The notes below the pieces were generated by a model that saw only the letters and a program-made list of their open reading frames with translations, was not told the origin of the DNA and did no database searches. The translations under genes and the position numbers were made by a program. A stretch of DNA of 9,648 nt, from contig CAZXOC010000283.1 of NCBI GenBank assembly GCA_964642165.1, positions 1 through 9,648 on the forward strand, in the 5' to 3' direction. Source of the stretch: CAYRVX01 sp964642165. GTDB taxonomy: Bacteria; Planctomycetota; Phycisphaerae; SM23-33. Below, in pieces: positions 1-8,600 of this stretch (position 1 is its first letter; each line of letters opens with the position of its first letter).

Positions 1-645
1 AGCGAGATCCCGGTTCTGCTCGGCGACGTCGTGGTGTCCGCCATACGCTTCCGTGGGCGGAACCTGCTGTTTAACGGCGGCCCCATGGCCCGTTCCACGC
101 CCGCCGGCGAGCTGACGTGCACGGTGTTTCCGTGGAACGACGGCGATAGCGGCACACCGGACAGCCCCGTCGACGACCCGGTGGCCGCATTGCGGTTGGT
201 CAACGGCCGTCTGGCGAATCAGGAGACGGCCTGGGCCAAGGCCGGCCGCGTGGACAAGGCCGAGGTGCTCGTGCAGTTCAAATCGCCCCGGAGGCTCTCG
301 GCCATCGCCATCTACGAAGACGCCTCCGGGCCGGTGCCCAGCGGTGACCGGGTGCGCGAACGCACGGCGATGCGTTACGGCCTCGACGTCCGCAACGCCG
401 TCAACGGCCAGTGGTCGCGCCTGGGCCGCGTCGTCGACAACACGCAGCTCGTCAACATCCTCGTGTGCCCGTCGTTTCCCGTCGACCGAATCCGCTATAC
501 CTGGGCGGGGCGGCACGACCAGGACCAGGGCCGCACCGACGGCGCCGTGCGCATGGCGCAGATCGAGGCCTATATGGCCGCCGATGCCCTCGACATCGAG
601 GATCTGCTTAGAACGCCGGAAGATGACGGCCTGGGTCTGGAATGA
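1..645 (+). CDS. C-terminal part of a protein with a discoidin (F5/8 type C)-like module; 5' end outside the window
   Basis: The frame is open from base 1 and ends at TGA 643-645, giving 214 visible residues. The GTG codons at 31 and 34 are not convincing starts, because the frame continues upstream and no signal peptide or ribosome site is seen, so I treat this as a 3' fragment. From about residue 61 to 193 the pattern fits a discoidin-like beta-sandwich: an LVNGR opening, a strand with VLVQF, then LSAIAIYED, later NGQWSRLG, and finally a strand with IRYTW before a closing segment with AQIEAYM. In that family such modules bind glycans or cell surfaces and often sit at the end of secreted carbohydrate-active enzymes. 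The catalytic part, if any, lies upstream. The next gene starts 30 bases downstream on the same strand, suggesting co-transcription. The coding call is strong, the fold call moderate, and the overall function unknown. Confidence 0.75.
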   Translation, partial: SEIPVLLGDVVVSAIRFRGRNLLFNGGPMARSTPAGELTCTVFPWNDGDSGTPDSPVDDPVAALRLVNGRLANQETAWAKAGRVDKAEVLVQFKSPRRLSAIAIYEDASGPVPSGDRVRERTAMRYGLDVRNAVNGQWSRLGRVVDNTQLVNILVCPSFPVDRIRYTWAGRHDQDQGRTDGAVRMAQIEAYMAADALDIEDLLRTPEDDGLGLE

Positions 646-663
646 CCCCTCGGCGGCAGCAAG

Positions 664-671
664 AAAGGTGA
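664..671 (+). promoter_or_regulatory. Ribosome binding site for the tandem FGE-fold gene
   Basis: AAAGGTGA lies just ahead of the ATG at 676, with normal Shine-Dalgarno spacing. It supports 676 as the start, in agreement with the signal peptide that follows. Confidence 0.6.
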
Positions 672-675
672 ACGT

Positions 676-1574
676 ATGGGTTCGCGACAGTTCATGGCCG
701 TGCTGCTCGGTCTGGCGACGCTGCTGGCGAACGCCACGGGCGTTCTGGCGGACAACGACCCGAATGCGAGGTTTCACGGCGCCCCGTCCCACAACCTGGC
801 CGTGAAGAACGTCCGATGGGAACACGCCACCAAGGAGTACAGCCATGTGACGTTCGACCTGTCCTGGTCCTTCTCCTGGCGGGCGGCGTGGGCGGAGCCG
901 GCCAAGACCAGCGTCACCGGCCGGGATGTGCGGGTCGAGAACTGGGACGCGGCCTGGGTGTTCGTGAAGTACCTCCCCGAGAAGGACAACAAGGAGAGCA
1001 TCGAGCGCAACCACTGGCGGCACGCGACGCTCTCGACCGACGCGGCCGATCATGTCATGCCCGCCGGGGCGACGAGCACCGTCGGCCTGACCGACGACGG
1101 GAAACGCGGCGTCGGAGTCTTCATCTACCGCGACGCGGTCGGGCACGGCGCGAACGACTTCAGGGGCGTCAAGCTGCGCTGGCTGCACGGTTCGGACAAG
1201 GTGGACCCGGCCAAGGCCGCCGTGAAGGTGTATGCCCTGGCGATGGTGTACGTGCCGGAGGGCCCGTTCAAGGCCGGTTCGGGCATCGCCGTGCCGATCA
1301 GCAGGTTCCGGGACGGTCCGACACGACCGATCGTGGGCGGCCCCCTGCCGGGCAAGCTCCCTGAGTGGCCGGCGGGCTGCTTCGGCGCGTTCACCGACGG
1401 CGCGTGGCGCGGCGGGGAGCCGACGATTCCGTTCCTGGTGGACGCCGAATGGAGCGGCCCGGTCGCCGAGAGATCCCGCGCCCGCCGCATTGGGCCCCGG
1501 CCGGGCCTGCTTTGGGGGAACCTCGTCTACGACTTCCACAACCGTGGGCTCTCGGCCGGATTCGGCTCGATGGC
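676..1574 (+). CDS. Secreted SUMF1/FGE-fold protein, N-terminal piece (runs into the assembly gap)
   Basis: The ATG at 676 has a good ribosome site. Residues 1-25 look like a Sec signal peptide: an Arg, a hydrophobic run of V/L/G/A, and a VLA-DN cleavage site. Residues about 39-195 form a beta-rich domain with the landmarks WRAAW, VTGR, WDAAWVFVKY, GVGVFIYRDA, VKLRWLHG and MVYVPEGPF. This domain is often found ahead of SUMF1/FGE-fold (formylglycine-generating enzyme-like) domains in secreted bacterial proteins. The FGE-fold part then begins, with FTDGAWRGG, IPFLVDAEW and LLWG, and is cut by the run of N. The same N-terminal domain recurs after the gap at about 2490-2950, so this piece and 1675-3859 are most simply one gene. 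The reading frame differs by one across the 100 N, which is expected if the gap length is a placeholder. No enzymatic role is shown; glycan or surface binding is an inference. Confidence 0.85.
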
Positions 1575-2404
1575 NNNNNNNNNNNNNNNNNNNNNNNNNN
1601 NNNNNNNNNNNNNNNNNNNNNNNNNNNNNNNNNNNNNNNNNNNNNNNNNNNNNNNNNNNNNNNNNNNNNNNNNNGGGGCCCGGGTACCGCCCACACACCA
1701 TTGAGGAATGGGACGGCCATACGATCACTTGCTCGAGCGACAAAGTGCCCAGGATCCCGATATCGGTGGATGCGATCGCGGGCGATAGGCTGGGCGCGGG
1801 TGTGGGCCAGGACGCTGACGTTCTCGATGGCCTCATCAGGGACGCGATAGCGGATGAGAGGGGGAAGAACAAGCCCAAGCAGCCCCCTGTCTTCACGGCC
1901 CGGCTGCCGGATCGGCCGTGCGGCTGGATCGCCTGGGTGGACGGTTTCGCGTATGCCGTCTGGGCGGGGCTGCGCCCGATGACGGAGTTGGAGTACGAGA
2001 AAGCCCGGCGGGGCCCCGTCGACCCTATGCGCAAGAAACTCGCCTTGAGGCGCGCGGGCCCCAACACCCCCGTCCGCGGAACCTGGGACGTCTTGACAGC
2101 GACGTACTGGGGCGGTTGGGGCCTCGGGGGGACGCCTGTCACCGTGGGGTCCTCGGTAGGGCGCGCCTTCCGAGGCACGCACGGCGACGGAAACACGCCC
2201 GCCGCTGCCCCCGGCGCGCCTCTCCGGCGGACAGGCTACAGGTACGACCCCGACTCCGGGTTCGACACGGCGCCCGCCGATTGGCCAAGAGGCGTCGAGG
2301 GAGGCAAGGAAGGGGTCGGGGGGCGAGCCTACATCGGAAGGCGTCCCTATCGTCTCCCGAGAACGCGCTTCGGATGCGGGCGCACGGCCCCGGGCGCGCA
2401 CAAG
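790..2404 (+). repeat. Tandem protein unit, copy 1 (beta domain + FGE-fold domain, interrupted by the gap)
   Basis: This unit pairs with 2490-3859. In a hand alignment of the first 59 residues of the two beta domains, from the VKNVRWE segment of copy 1 to its WVFVKY, 33 positions are identical. Copy 1 carries about 50 extra residues (near 1733-1888) relative to copy 2, between the GHTITC and VFTARL segments. The DNA has diverged clearly, so this is an old duplication rather than a recent one or an assembly duplicate. Confidence 0.8.
1575..1674. other. Assembly gap of 100 N
   Basis: Exactly 100 N are present, a conventional placeholder for a gap of unknown length. The coding frame is phase 1 before it and phase 2 after it, so an intact gene requires a true gap length divisible by three, which 100 is not. 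Comparison with the second copy suggests the missing segment carries the start of the FGE-fold domain, equivalent to the FYCMK...QGQF region at about 3124-3170. By that comparison the true gap is probably longer than 100 bases. Confidence 0.97.
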
Positions 2405-3859
2405 CCGATGTCCGCGAGAACGCGACCGTCACCGCAAGCCGCCGCGAAGACGCACCTGCCGGCCGATCTGCCGATCGAAGCACCCCCGGCCGACGCCATC
2501 AAGGTCACGAACGTTGAGTGGGAGGCGGGCACGGAAGGACACAGCTTCGTGAAGTTCGACCTCGCATGGAAGGGCGCCTGGCGAGCGGCGTGGACGGAGC
2601 CCGCCGAGAAGAACGTCACCGGCAGACCCATGAAGATCGAGAGTTGGGACGCAGCCTGGATGTTCGTCAAGTTCGGCAGCCCTGATGCCGACGGTTCGTC
2701 GCACGCGACACTCGCCGTCGACAGCGACGACCACGAGGTTCCCGCCGGGGCGGCGCTGGACGTCGGCCTCAGCGACGACGGCCGGAAGGGCCTGGGGGTG
2801 TTCATCCACCGCAGCGCGGCCGGCAGCGGTCCGCTGACGTTCCGCAACGTCAAGCTGCGCTGGCTCCACGGCGCCGACCGGGCCGACCCACGCAAGGTGA
2901 AGCCAGCGGTGCACGCCATCGCGATGGTCTACGTGGCCGAGGGGCCCTTCAAGTCCAAGAGCCTCCTGCATCAGCCCGTGGATCCCTCCACGAAGACGGT
3001 CGCCACGCCGCACCATCCCCTGACGCTGATCAGCACGGCGGATGCAACGGCCCCGGGCGGCTACTACCGGTCCGCCGGCGCCAACGTGCCGGCACATGCC
3101 GCCTGGCCCAACGGGTACCGGCCGTTCTACTGCATGAAACGCCCGATCAGCCAGGGGCAGTTCGTGGCGTTCCTCAACTCCATGAAGGGCGTGTCCTACA
3201 ACGCCAGGCTGTACCAGGTGATGCCGGGCGAGACCTCCAGGCCCAACAACGCCAAGCTGCACTACGGGAGGTTCTACGGCCTCAGCGGCTACACCATCAG
3301 GAGCGACGCGGCCGGGACGTTCACGGCCGACGCGCTGGATAGGCACTGCAACTTCCTGTCCTGGCCGGACATCCAGTCGTATGCGGCCTGGGCGGCCCTG
3401 CGCCCGCCGACGGCCCTGGAATACGAGAAGGCCTGCCGGGGGCCCCGCGACTTCCGTCGGGAGCAGGACGCTTGGGCTCAAGGCGCGTGCGCGCCGGCGG
3501 CGGCCCTGCCCGCCCCCGCCGCCGGGGCGTCCTACTGGGGCATCCGCGGGCTGAGCCTCGGCGGCTGCGTTCACGAATGGCCGGGCACGATCGGCAACGG
3601 CATCAAGGAGTTGGCTCTCGATTTCAAGGGAACGCACGGCAGCGGGGCGCCGGAGTCGCCGCCGGACTGGCCCTCGAGCACTGCCTTCGGTGAATGGTTC
3701 TACATGAGCTGGGAGTCCGGCGGGGGGACCATGGGCTTCCGGAACATCGGCATCTGGGTCAATCCGTTGGATATGGGCCGCATGAGAGACATCTGGATGG
3801 CCATCGACGCCGACCGGACCGGCCGGTACGGCGCCCGCGCCGTTCGTACGGCGCCCTGA
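1675..3859 (+). CDS. SUMF1/FGE-fold protein, C-terminal piece: end of copy 1 plus complete copy 2 of the tandem unit
   Basis: The frame is open from the gap (first full codon 1676) to TGA at 3857-3859, about 727 residues. Bases 1676 to about 2400 complete a first FGE-fold domain, with WVDGFAYAVWAGLRPMTELEYEKA, YWGGWGLGG, GTHGDG and a closing TRFGC. A proline- and alanine-rich linker (about 2400-2490) leads to a second copy of the N-terminal beta domain (about 2490-2950: WRAAW, VTGR, WDAAWMFVKF, VKLRWLHG, EGPF). A second FGE-fold domain follows, with FYCMK and QGQF near 3124-3170, SWPDIQSYAAWAALRPPTAL near 3358-3420, CVHEWPG, FKGTHGSG and a final RTAP. The C-terminal region of copy 2 has no cysteine, so the FGE catalytic pair is absent there. 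An ATG at 2409 has neither ribosome site nor signal peptide, so I do not split the gene there. The product is probably secreted through the signal peptide of the upstream piece. A role in glycan binding is inference. Confidence 0.85.
2490..3859 (+). repeat. Tandem protein unit, copy 2 (beta domain + FGE-fold domain)
   Basis: This is the second copy of the unit described for 790-2404, with the same domain order and shared landmarks: WRAAW, VTGR, WDAAW, VKLRWLHG, EGPF, LEYEKA and GTHG. It shows what the gap in copy 1 is likely to contain. Confidence 0.8.
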
Positions 3860-4005
3860 AGCGGAGCCTGTCCCGGCCACGCCGTTGGGCCCGCCTGACG
3901 GATCGCAACACGGCCCACGCGGGGATGGGAAGACAGGTACGCACCAAGGCACACGGCAATGCAAGGAACGAACTCCTTGCGGGAAACTCGGCGAGAGAGC
4001 GAAGA
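3860..4005 (+). other. 146-base spacer between the tandem FGE-fold gene and the next FGE-fold gene
   Basis: This is the longest spacer between genes in the cluster. I see no clear sigma-70-type promoter and no terminator with a T tract. The frame of the next gene stays open through it, and an in-frame ATG at 3925 could give a product 27 residues longer, but the signal peptide favours 4006. The only structured element is the hairpin at 3961-3980. Confidence 0.6.
3961..3980 (+). promoter_or_regulatory. Perfect 7-bp hairpin 25 bases ahead of the start codon
   Basis: GCAAGGA (3961-3967), a six-base loop and TCCTTGC (3974-3980) form a perfect stem. No T run follows, so it is not a standard intrinsic terminator. 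It ends 25 bases before the ATG at 4006, where it could affect translation or transcript stability. The left arm contains AAGGA, a ribosome-site-like string that the stem would hide. Function is speculative. Confidence 0.35.
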
Positions 4006-5610
4006 ATGGGAAACAGGCTTATGGTGATGATGTTCGGCCTGGTGTCGGCGGCTGCGGCCGACTCGAACGCCGTGCCAGCGGCGGAAGACCACGGCTATCG
4101 GGCGGAGGACCTGGATCGGGACATGGTCCACGTACCCGGCGGGGAGTTCCAGTACGGCATGACGCGCCAGGAGAGGCTGCGCGCGGCCAAGGTCGCCGGC
4201 GTACATCCGGACCAGTTGCGGGATCACCCGGATCGGCGCACGCTGAAGCTGAAGGACTTCTGGATCGACAGGTACCCCGTGACGCGCGGCCAGTTCGCGC
4301 GCTTCCTGAAGGCCACGGGCCACGAGATCGTGCGGAATGGCTGGGTGGTGGGCTGGCGTGAACTGACCAAGTCCTGGCCGCCGGACCGGCCCGGCGGGAA
4401 GGCCCTGCCGATGATCGGCGTCAACGCCGGCGACGCCGAGGCGTATGCCCGCTGGGCGGGCAAGCGGCTGCCCACCGAGGCCGAATGGGAACTGGCGGCC
4501 CGGGGGTCCGACGGCCGGTGCTATCCATGGGGCAACGAGCCCTCTGCAGAGGCCTGCTACGAGGGGCGGGGGGACATCCCCTTCTCCGCCAGCTTCCCGG
4601 TCGGGTCCTGGCCGAAGGGCGCCAGCCCCTGCGGCGCGATGGACATGGTGGGGCTCGTCTGCCAATACGTGCGCACGATTGAGGGCGCCCAAACCCACAT
4701 CCTGGCCGGGTCCAGCATATTCCATACCCAGCCGTACTCCCGGATGGTCACGGCCCGGTTCGGCTGGGTGCCGGGCATGCGGAACTACGTCTCGGGCTTC
4801 CGCTGCGCGTCGGATGCGCCGCCGGCCGGGGGTGCGGCCGTTGCGCCGTACCGCCCGCCACCGCGCGTGCTGCCACCGACGCTGGCGATCCGCCGCGATC
4901 TCTACTCGAAGAAGCCCATCACGCTGCACGGGACGGAGACCTGCACCCTCGAGATCCGCGTGCCCTGGTTCCCGCAAAGCGTCTGGCTGCTCGATGTGCC
5001 CGAGATCCCGTTCGGGCCCTTCGTGGGCGCGAACCGCTGGCCGGCCGCGGGGACCGCCGTGAAATGGGACATCGCCCCGGACAGGCAGCGCGCGGCCTAC
5101 GTGCGCGAGAGGGGCAAGCAGCGGTTCGCCTTCGAGGCCCGGGTGGACGGAAACCGCGTGCGGTTCCGGTTCGACACCCGCGGTATTCCACACAGCCGGG
5201 AGATCCTCCAGCACTGCTGCCTGAAGACCATCAGCCCCTTCTTCTCCAGCCAGGAGCGGATGGTCCAGGGCATCCTCGTCGAGGGCGGCAAGATGCTCCG
5301 CGTGGCCGACATGCCGGTCGGTTTCCGGCCCAACGCGGAAGGCCCCCTTCGTCGTGATGCCCGCCAGCCTTTCTACTGGGCGGTGGACAGCGCCGCGCCG
5401 GCCGTCAGCCACGCGGTCCTGCGTTCCTACGACGGCACGGCCTTTGTGGCCCGTGTGGGACCTGCCCCATGCTGGGCCTGGGGCAACAGCTCCATCCCCT
5501 GCACGCACCTGGTCAACCGCAAGCCGTCCGACGTGAAGCTGGGACAGGTCGTCTTTTTCATCGGGCCGGCATCGCAATTGGCGAAAGAGCTCGATACAGC
5601 CTCGAAGTGA
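4006..5610 (+). CDS. Secreted SUMF1/FGE-fold protein with an unrecognised C-terminal beta-rich domain
   Basis: I start at ATG 4006 because residues 1-18 then form a short Sec signal peptide (MGNRLMVMMFGLVSAAAA, cleavage before DS) and a weak GAGAGAG site lies at 3993-3999. The product is 534 residues. Residues about 39-270 are a clear FGE/SUMF1 domain: MVHVPGGEF (40-48), FWIDRYPVTRGQF (85-97), RLPTEAEWELAARG (154-167), YPWGN (173-177) and GFRC (264-267). Formylglycine-generating enzymes oxidise a sulfatase cysteine using two cysteines in the GGS...C....C segment. Here that segment reads GSSIFHTQPYSR (235-246), with Phe239 and Tyr244 where the cysteines should be, so catalysis of that kind is unlikely. 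Residues about 275-534 are beta-rich, with WGN and a closing VVFFIGP, and match no family I can name. The lyase gene follows 43 bases later. A binding or scaffold role near the lyase is inference. Confidence 0.88.
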   Translation: MGNRLMVMMFGLVSAAAADSNAVPAAEDHGYRAEDLDRDMVHVPGGEFQYGMTRQERLRAAKVAGVHPDQLRDHPDRRTLKLKDFWIDRYPVTRGQFARFLKATGHEIVRNGWVVGWRELTKSWPPDRPGGKALPMIGVNAGDAEAYARWAGKRLPTEAEWELAARGSDGRCYPWGNEPSAEACYEGRGDIPFSASFPVGSWPKGASPCGAMDMVGLVCQYVRTIEGAQTHILAGSSIFHTQPYSRMVTARFGWVPGMRNYVSGFRCASDAPPAGGAAVAPYRPPPRVLPPTLAIRRDLYSKKPITLHGTETCTLEIRVPWFPQSVWLLDVPEIPFGPFVGANRWPAAGTAVKWDIAPDRQRAAYVRERGKQRFAFEARVDGNRVRFRFDTRGIPHSREILQHCCLKTISPFFSSQERMVQGILVEGGKMLRVADMPVGFRPNAEGPLRRDARQPFYWAVDSAAPAVSHAVLRSYDGTAFVARVGPAPCWAWGNSSIPCTHLVNRKPSDVKLGQVVFFIGPASQLAKELDTASK

Positions 5611-5639
5611 ACCAGCAACACGCCCGAGCGCATTGCGCC

Positions 5640-5645
5640 AAGGAG
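5640..5645 (+). promoter_or_regulatory. Ribosome binding site that fixes the lyase start
   Basis: AAGGAG ends 8 bases before ATG 5654. It lies downstream of the in-frame TTG at 5633, so it selects 5654 as the true start. The signal peptide agrees. Confidence 0.75.
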
Positions 5646-5653
5646 TACGTACC

Positions 5654-8600
5654 ATGTTCATCGGTCGGTCATATCCCGCGTTGACGTTGATCCTGGTGAT
5701 GTTCTGCGGGCCCGCGACCTCGGAAGCGGCGAGCGATGCCCCAACGCACGGGCGCCCGTTCTTCATGCCCGCCGAGGAGCGGGCGCGCATCCAGCAGTTG
5801 ATCGCCACCCAGGAGTGGGCGAAGGCGGATTACGCCCGCATCCAGAAGGCCGCCGGCAAGGGCGATGGGTTCCTGGCTGCGTTCCTGTACGCGCTGGACG
5901 GCGCCCCGGAGTATGTGCCGATCGCGCAGAAATGGCTGCTGAAGCGGTTCGGCGCCAACTCCGGAACGACGAGGCGCGCTCGGGCTGCCCTCAATAGTCC
6001 CACCTTCTTCAAGGCCGGGGTGCCGCACCTGAGCGACGTCTTCTATGATACGGATTTCAGCCCGCATATCGCCTTTGACTGGGTCTACAACGGCTTAGAG
6101 CCGGCGGCCCGCCGCGAGATACAGCAGGGCATCTCCGCCTTCATGCACTTCAAGATGCGCTGCATGGACCGGTGGGGGCAGACACCCAACCTGGTGTTCA
6201 AGCCTACCGCCATCGTCGCATTTGCCGGGCTGGCCCTTCAGGAAAGGGAACTGATCGATTGGGGCTTCCACCGCAAGCCGGGATCCTCGATCGGCGGGTA
6301 CTTCCACGTGCTCAACCGCATGCTCAAGGACGGGGGGCCCTGGCACGAAGCGCCGATCTATCCCTTCGCGCATACCGACATCTACTGCATGGCCATGGTC
6401 TCGCGGTATCGCTCGCTGTACGACGGCAAGGACTGGTGGTCCGCCGAGGCCCCCAACGGCGGCAGCCCGAAGGGACTGATGGACTACTACATCGACACGG
6501 CCTACCCGATCGAGCGCACCGGCTTCGGGCGTGGCCAGGTCCGCCTCGTCACCTACGGCGACGGCGCTACCAACGCGATGCATGACCTGTTCCTTGTCAA
6601 TCCGGCCGGGGCGGCGCTCGACGGCACCAAGGCCCTCGTCGCGGCGTACAATGCATCGGGCGACCCGCGCCTGGCGCCGTTCGTCGCGATGGTCCCGGAC
6701 TACAGGCCCACGCTCATCGACCGGCGTCCGCTGCCGGAGAAGATCGAGCTGCCCGCCGCACCCTCGAAGATCTGGCCCGATTATGGACTGGCCATCCTGC
6801 GCGCGGAGGAGTCCCCGGCGTACTGGAAGAGTGACGCGCCGGTGGCCTTCCAGCTCATGACCAAAGGCTACGGCCACGATCACAGCGACAAGTTCAGCAT
6901 CATATTCCACGGAGCAGGCCGGCTGCTGTACCCTGACTACAACGCGATCCAGTACGAGAATGCCAACATCGGCTGGACGCGAAACACCATCGCCCACAAT
7001 GGGCTCATGGTCGATGAAGGCGATACCGGCAGCGTGCGGGACTGCGACGTTCGCCATGCCTTCACGCCGGAGATGAAGTACCTGGCGACGTCGGCGTCCG
7101 GCGTCTTCGAGAAGGTCGACCAGACGCGCGTGCTGCTGCTGACCCGGGAGTACCTGCTGGATGTCTTCTACGCCGCCAGCCCGACTCCGCGCGTCTACGA
7201 CTACCTGCTGCACAGCTTCGGGATGCCTCGGCCGGCCCAACCCGACCTGTTCAAGCCGTCAGATGCCTTGGACAGGCGCTTCTGGCTGGTCAGCGATCGG
7301 CGGGCGATGACCACCGACAAGCCCTGGGCGCTGGACTTCGTGATCAAGGAGCAGCCGGGCAGCCGGAAGGGCAAGTTCGGCCCCGAGTGGTACGATCACA
7401 CGGCCGCCGTGCGCGTCACCATGGCCGGCGAGTCGAAGACACTGGTCACCCACGGCATCTCCGGCATCGAGTTGGGCAAGCAGGTGAAACGCACCTTCGA
7501 TCGGCTGGGCATGCTGATCGTCCGGCGGGCGGGTGTTCGGCGGACGGTCTTCGTCGCCACGCACGAACCGCATGCCAACGCGGCCAAGCCCCAGATCACG
7601 GAAGTCACCAGGCTGGCGCAGTCCGAACGCGCCCTCCTGGTGCGCGTGAAGGCTGCCGACTACACCGACTACGCCGCCGTCTCGTTCCGGCCGCAACCAG
7701 ACAAGCCGGAGCACGTGCTGGCGGCGGCCGATGACCCGAAGACGCGCGTCGCCTTCAAGGACTACGGCTACCTGCGCGTGCGCGAAGACGGCGCGGCCGT
7801 GGCTCGCGGCGGGTGGACCGGCTTGCGCATCCCAGCCGCCAAAGCGGCGCTTACCTTGAACGGCCAGCCAGCCCGGGCGAAAGTGGCAGGCGACTATCTG
7901 GTCTTCGGGACCCTGCCCGAGGCGCAGACTGCCCTGGTTGAGCCGGAGTGTCCTTTCCCGGTCACCCCGAACGCCGCCGTCGCCCGCCTCGCGCGAGGTG
8001 AACGCCGGGCAGTGACCTTCACCGTGAAGAACACGCTGAAGCAGAGCATTACCGGCACCCTGGCCTTCGAGCTGCCGGCGGGGGTGACGGTTGAGCCTGC
8101 CGCGCCGCAGTTCGGCCCCCTCCCGCCGGGCGCGACGGCGCAAGTGCAAGTCACGTGCATCGCGGGCAAAGATGCCGCGCAGGGCAAATGGCTTATCCCG
8201 TACCGCGTCAGCTATCGCGCCGGGAGAATCGCGCGGGAGGTCCGCACCGCCGCTTTGCCGCTCCACCTCGTCGTCGGCCCCGTCCTGGAGTACGTATACC
8301 GGCATCCGAAGCGCAATGTCTTCCGGGTCAGCGCCCCGCGATACGTCGTCGACATGGACATGGACAGCGGCCTGACCCGCTACCTGGCCGATGACGACGG
8401 CGCCGTACGGCTGGAAGGCAGGCCGCTGTTCACCTTCTCCGACGGGAAGAAGCCCTGGCTCTTCGACGGCTGTACGAACAACTACACCTGGCCGTCATCG
8501 GTCCCCGCGGCCCTGACCGGAGCGCCCAGTGCCTATGGCACCTGCCGCTACCGGATGAGCTTCAAGCCCGACCGCATCACCACGCGAATGGATTCCGGGT

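Noticed and set aside
1675..1688. The first bases after the gap (GGGGCCCGGGTACC) resemble a cloning-vector polylinker with ApaI, SmaI and KpnI sites.
   Set aside because: The resemblance covers only 14 bases and differs from common polylinkers. The frame reads directly into sequence that aligns with copy 2, so chance in GC-rich DNA is more likely than vector contamination.
1391..2401. A reverse-strand open frame of 336 residues spanning the gap.
   Set aside because: It is a shadow of the forward coding sequence, which has recognisable FGE-fold motifs. The open frame is helped by the N run.
2409..3859. A separate gene starting at ATG 2409 for the second FGE-fold unit.
   Set aside because: There is no ribosome site, no signal peptide and no stop codon separating it from copy 1. 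Continuous reading is simpler.
3694..4005. An N-terminal extension of the FGE-fold gene, overlapping the end of the upstream gene.
   Set aside because: The overlapping part is in a different frame from a well-supported domain and reads as arginine-rich shadow sequence. The signal peptide begins at 4006.
3700..5808. A long reverse-strand open frame of 702 residues opposite the FGE-fold gene.
   Set aside because: Its translation is rich in Arg, Pro, Gly and His without domains, as expected for the antisense of a GC-rich gene. The forward strand has clear motifs.
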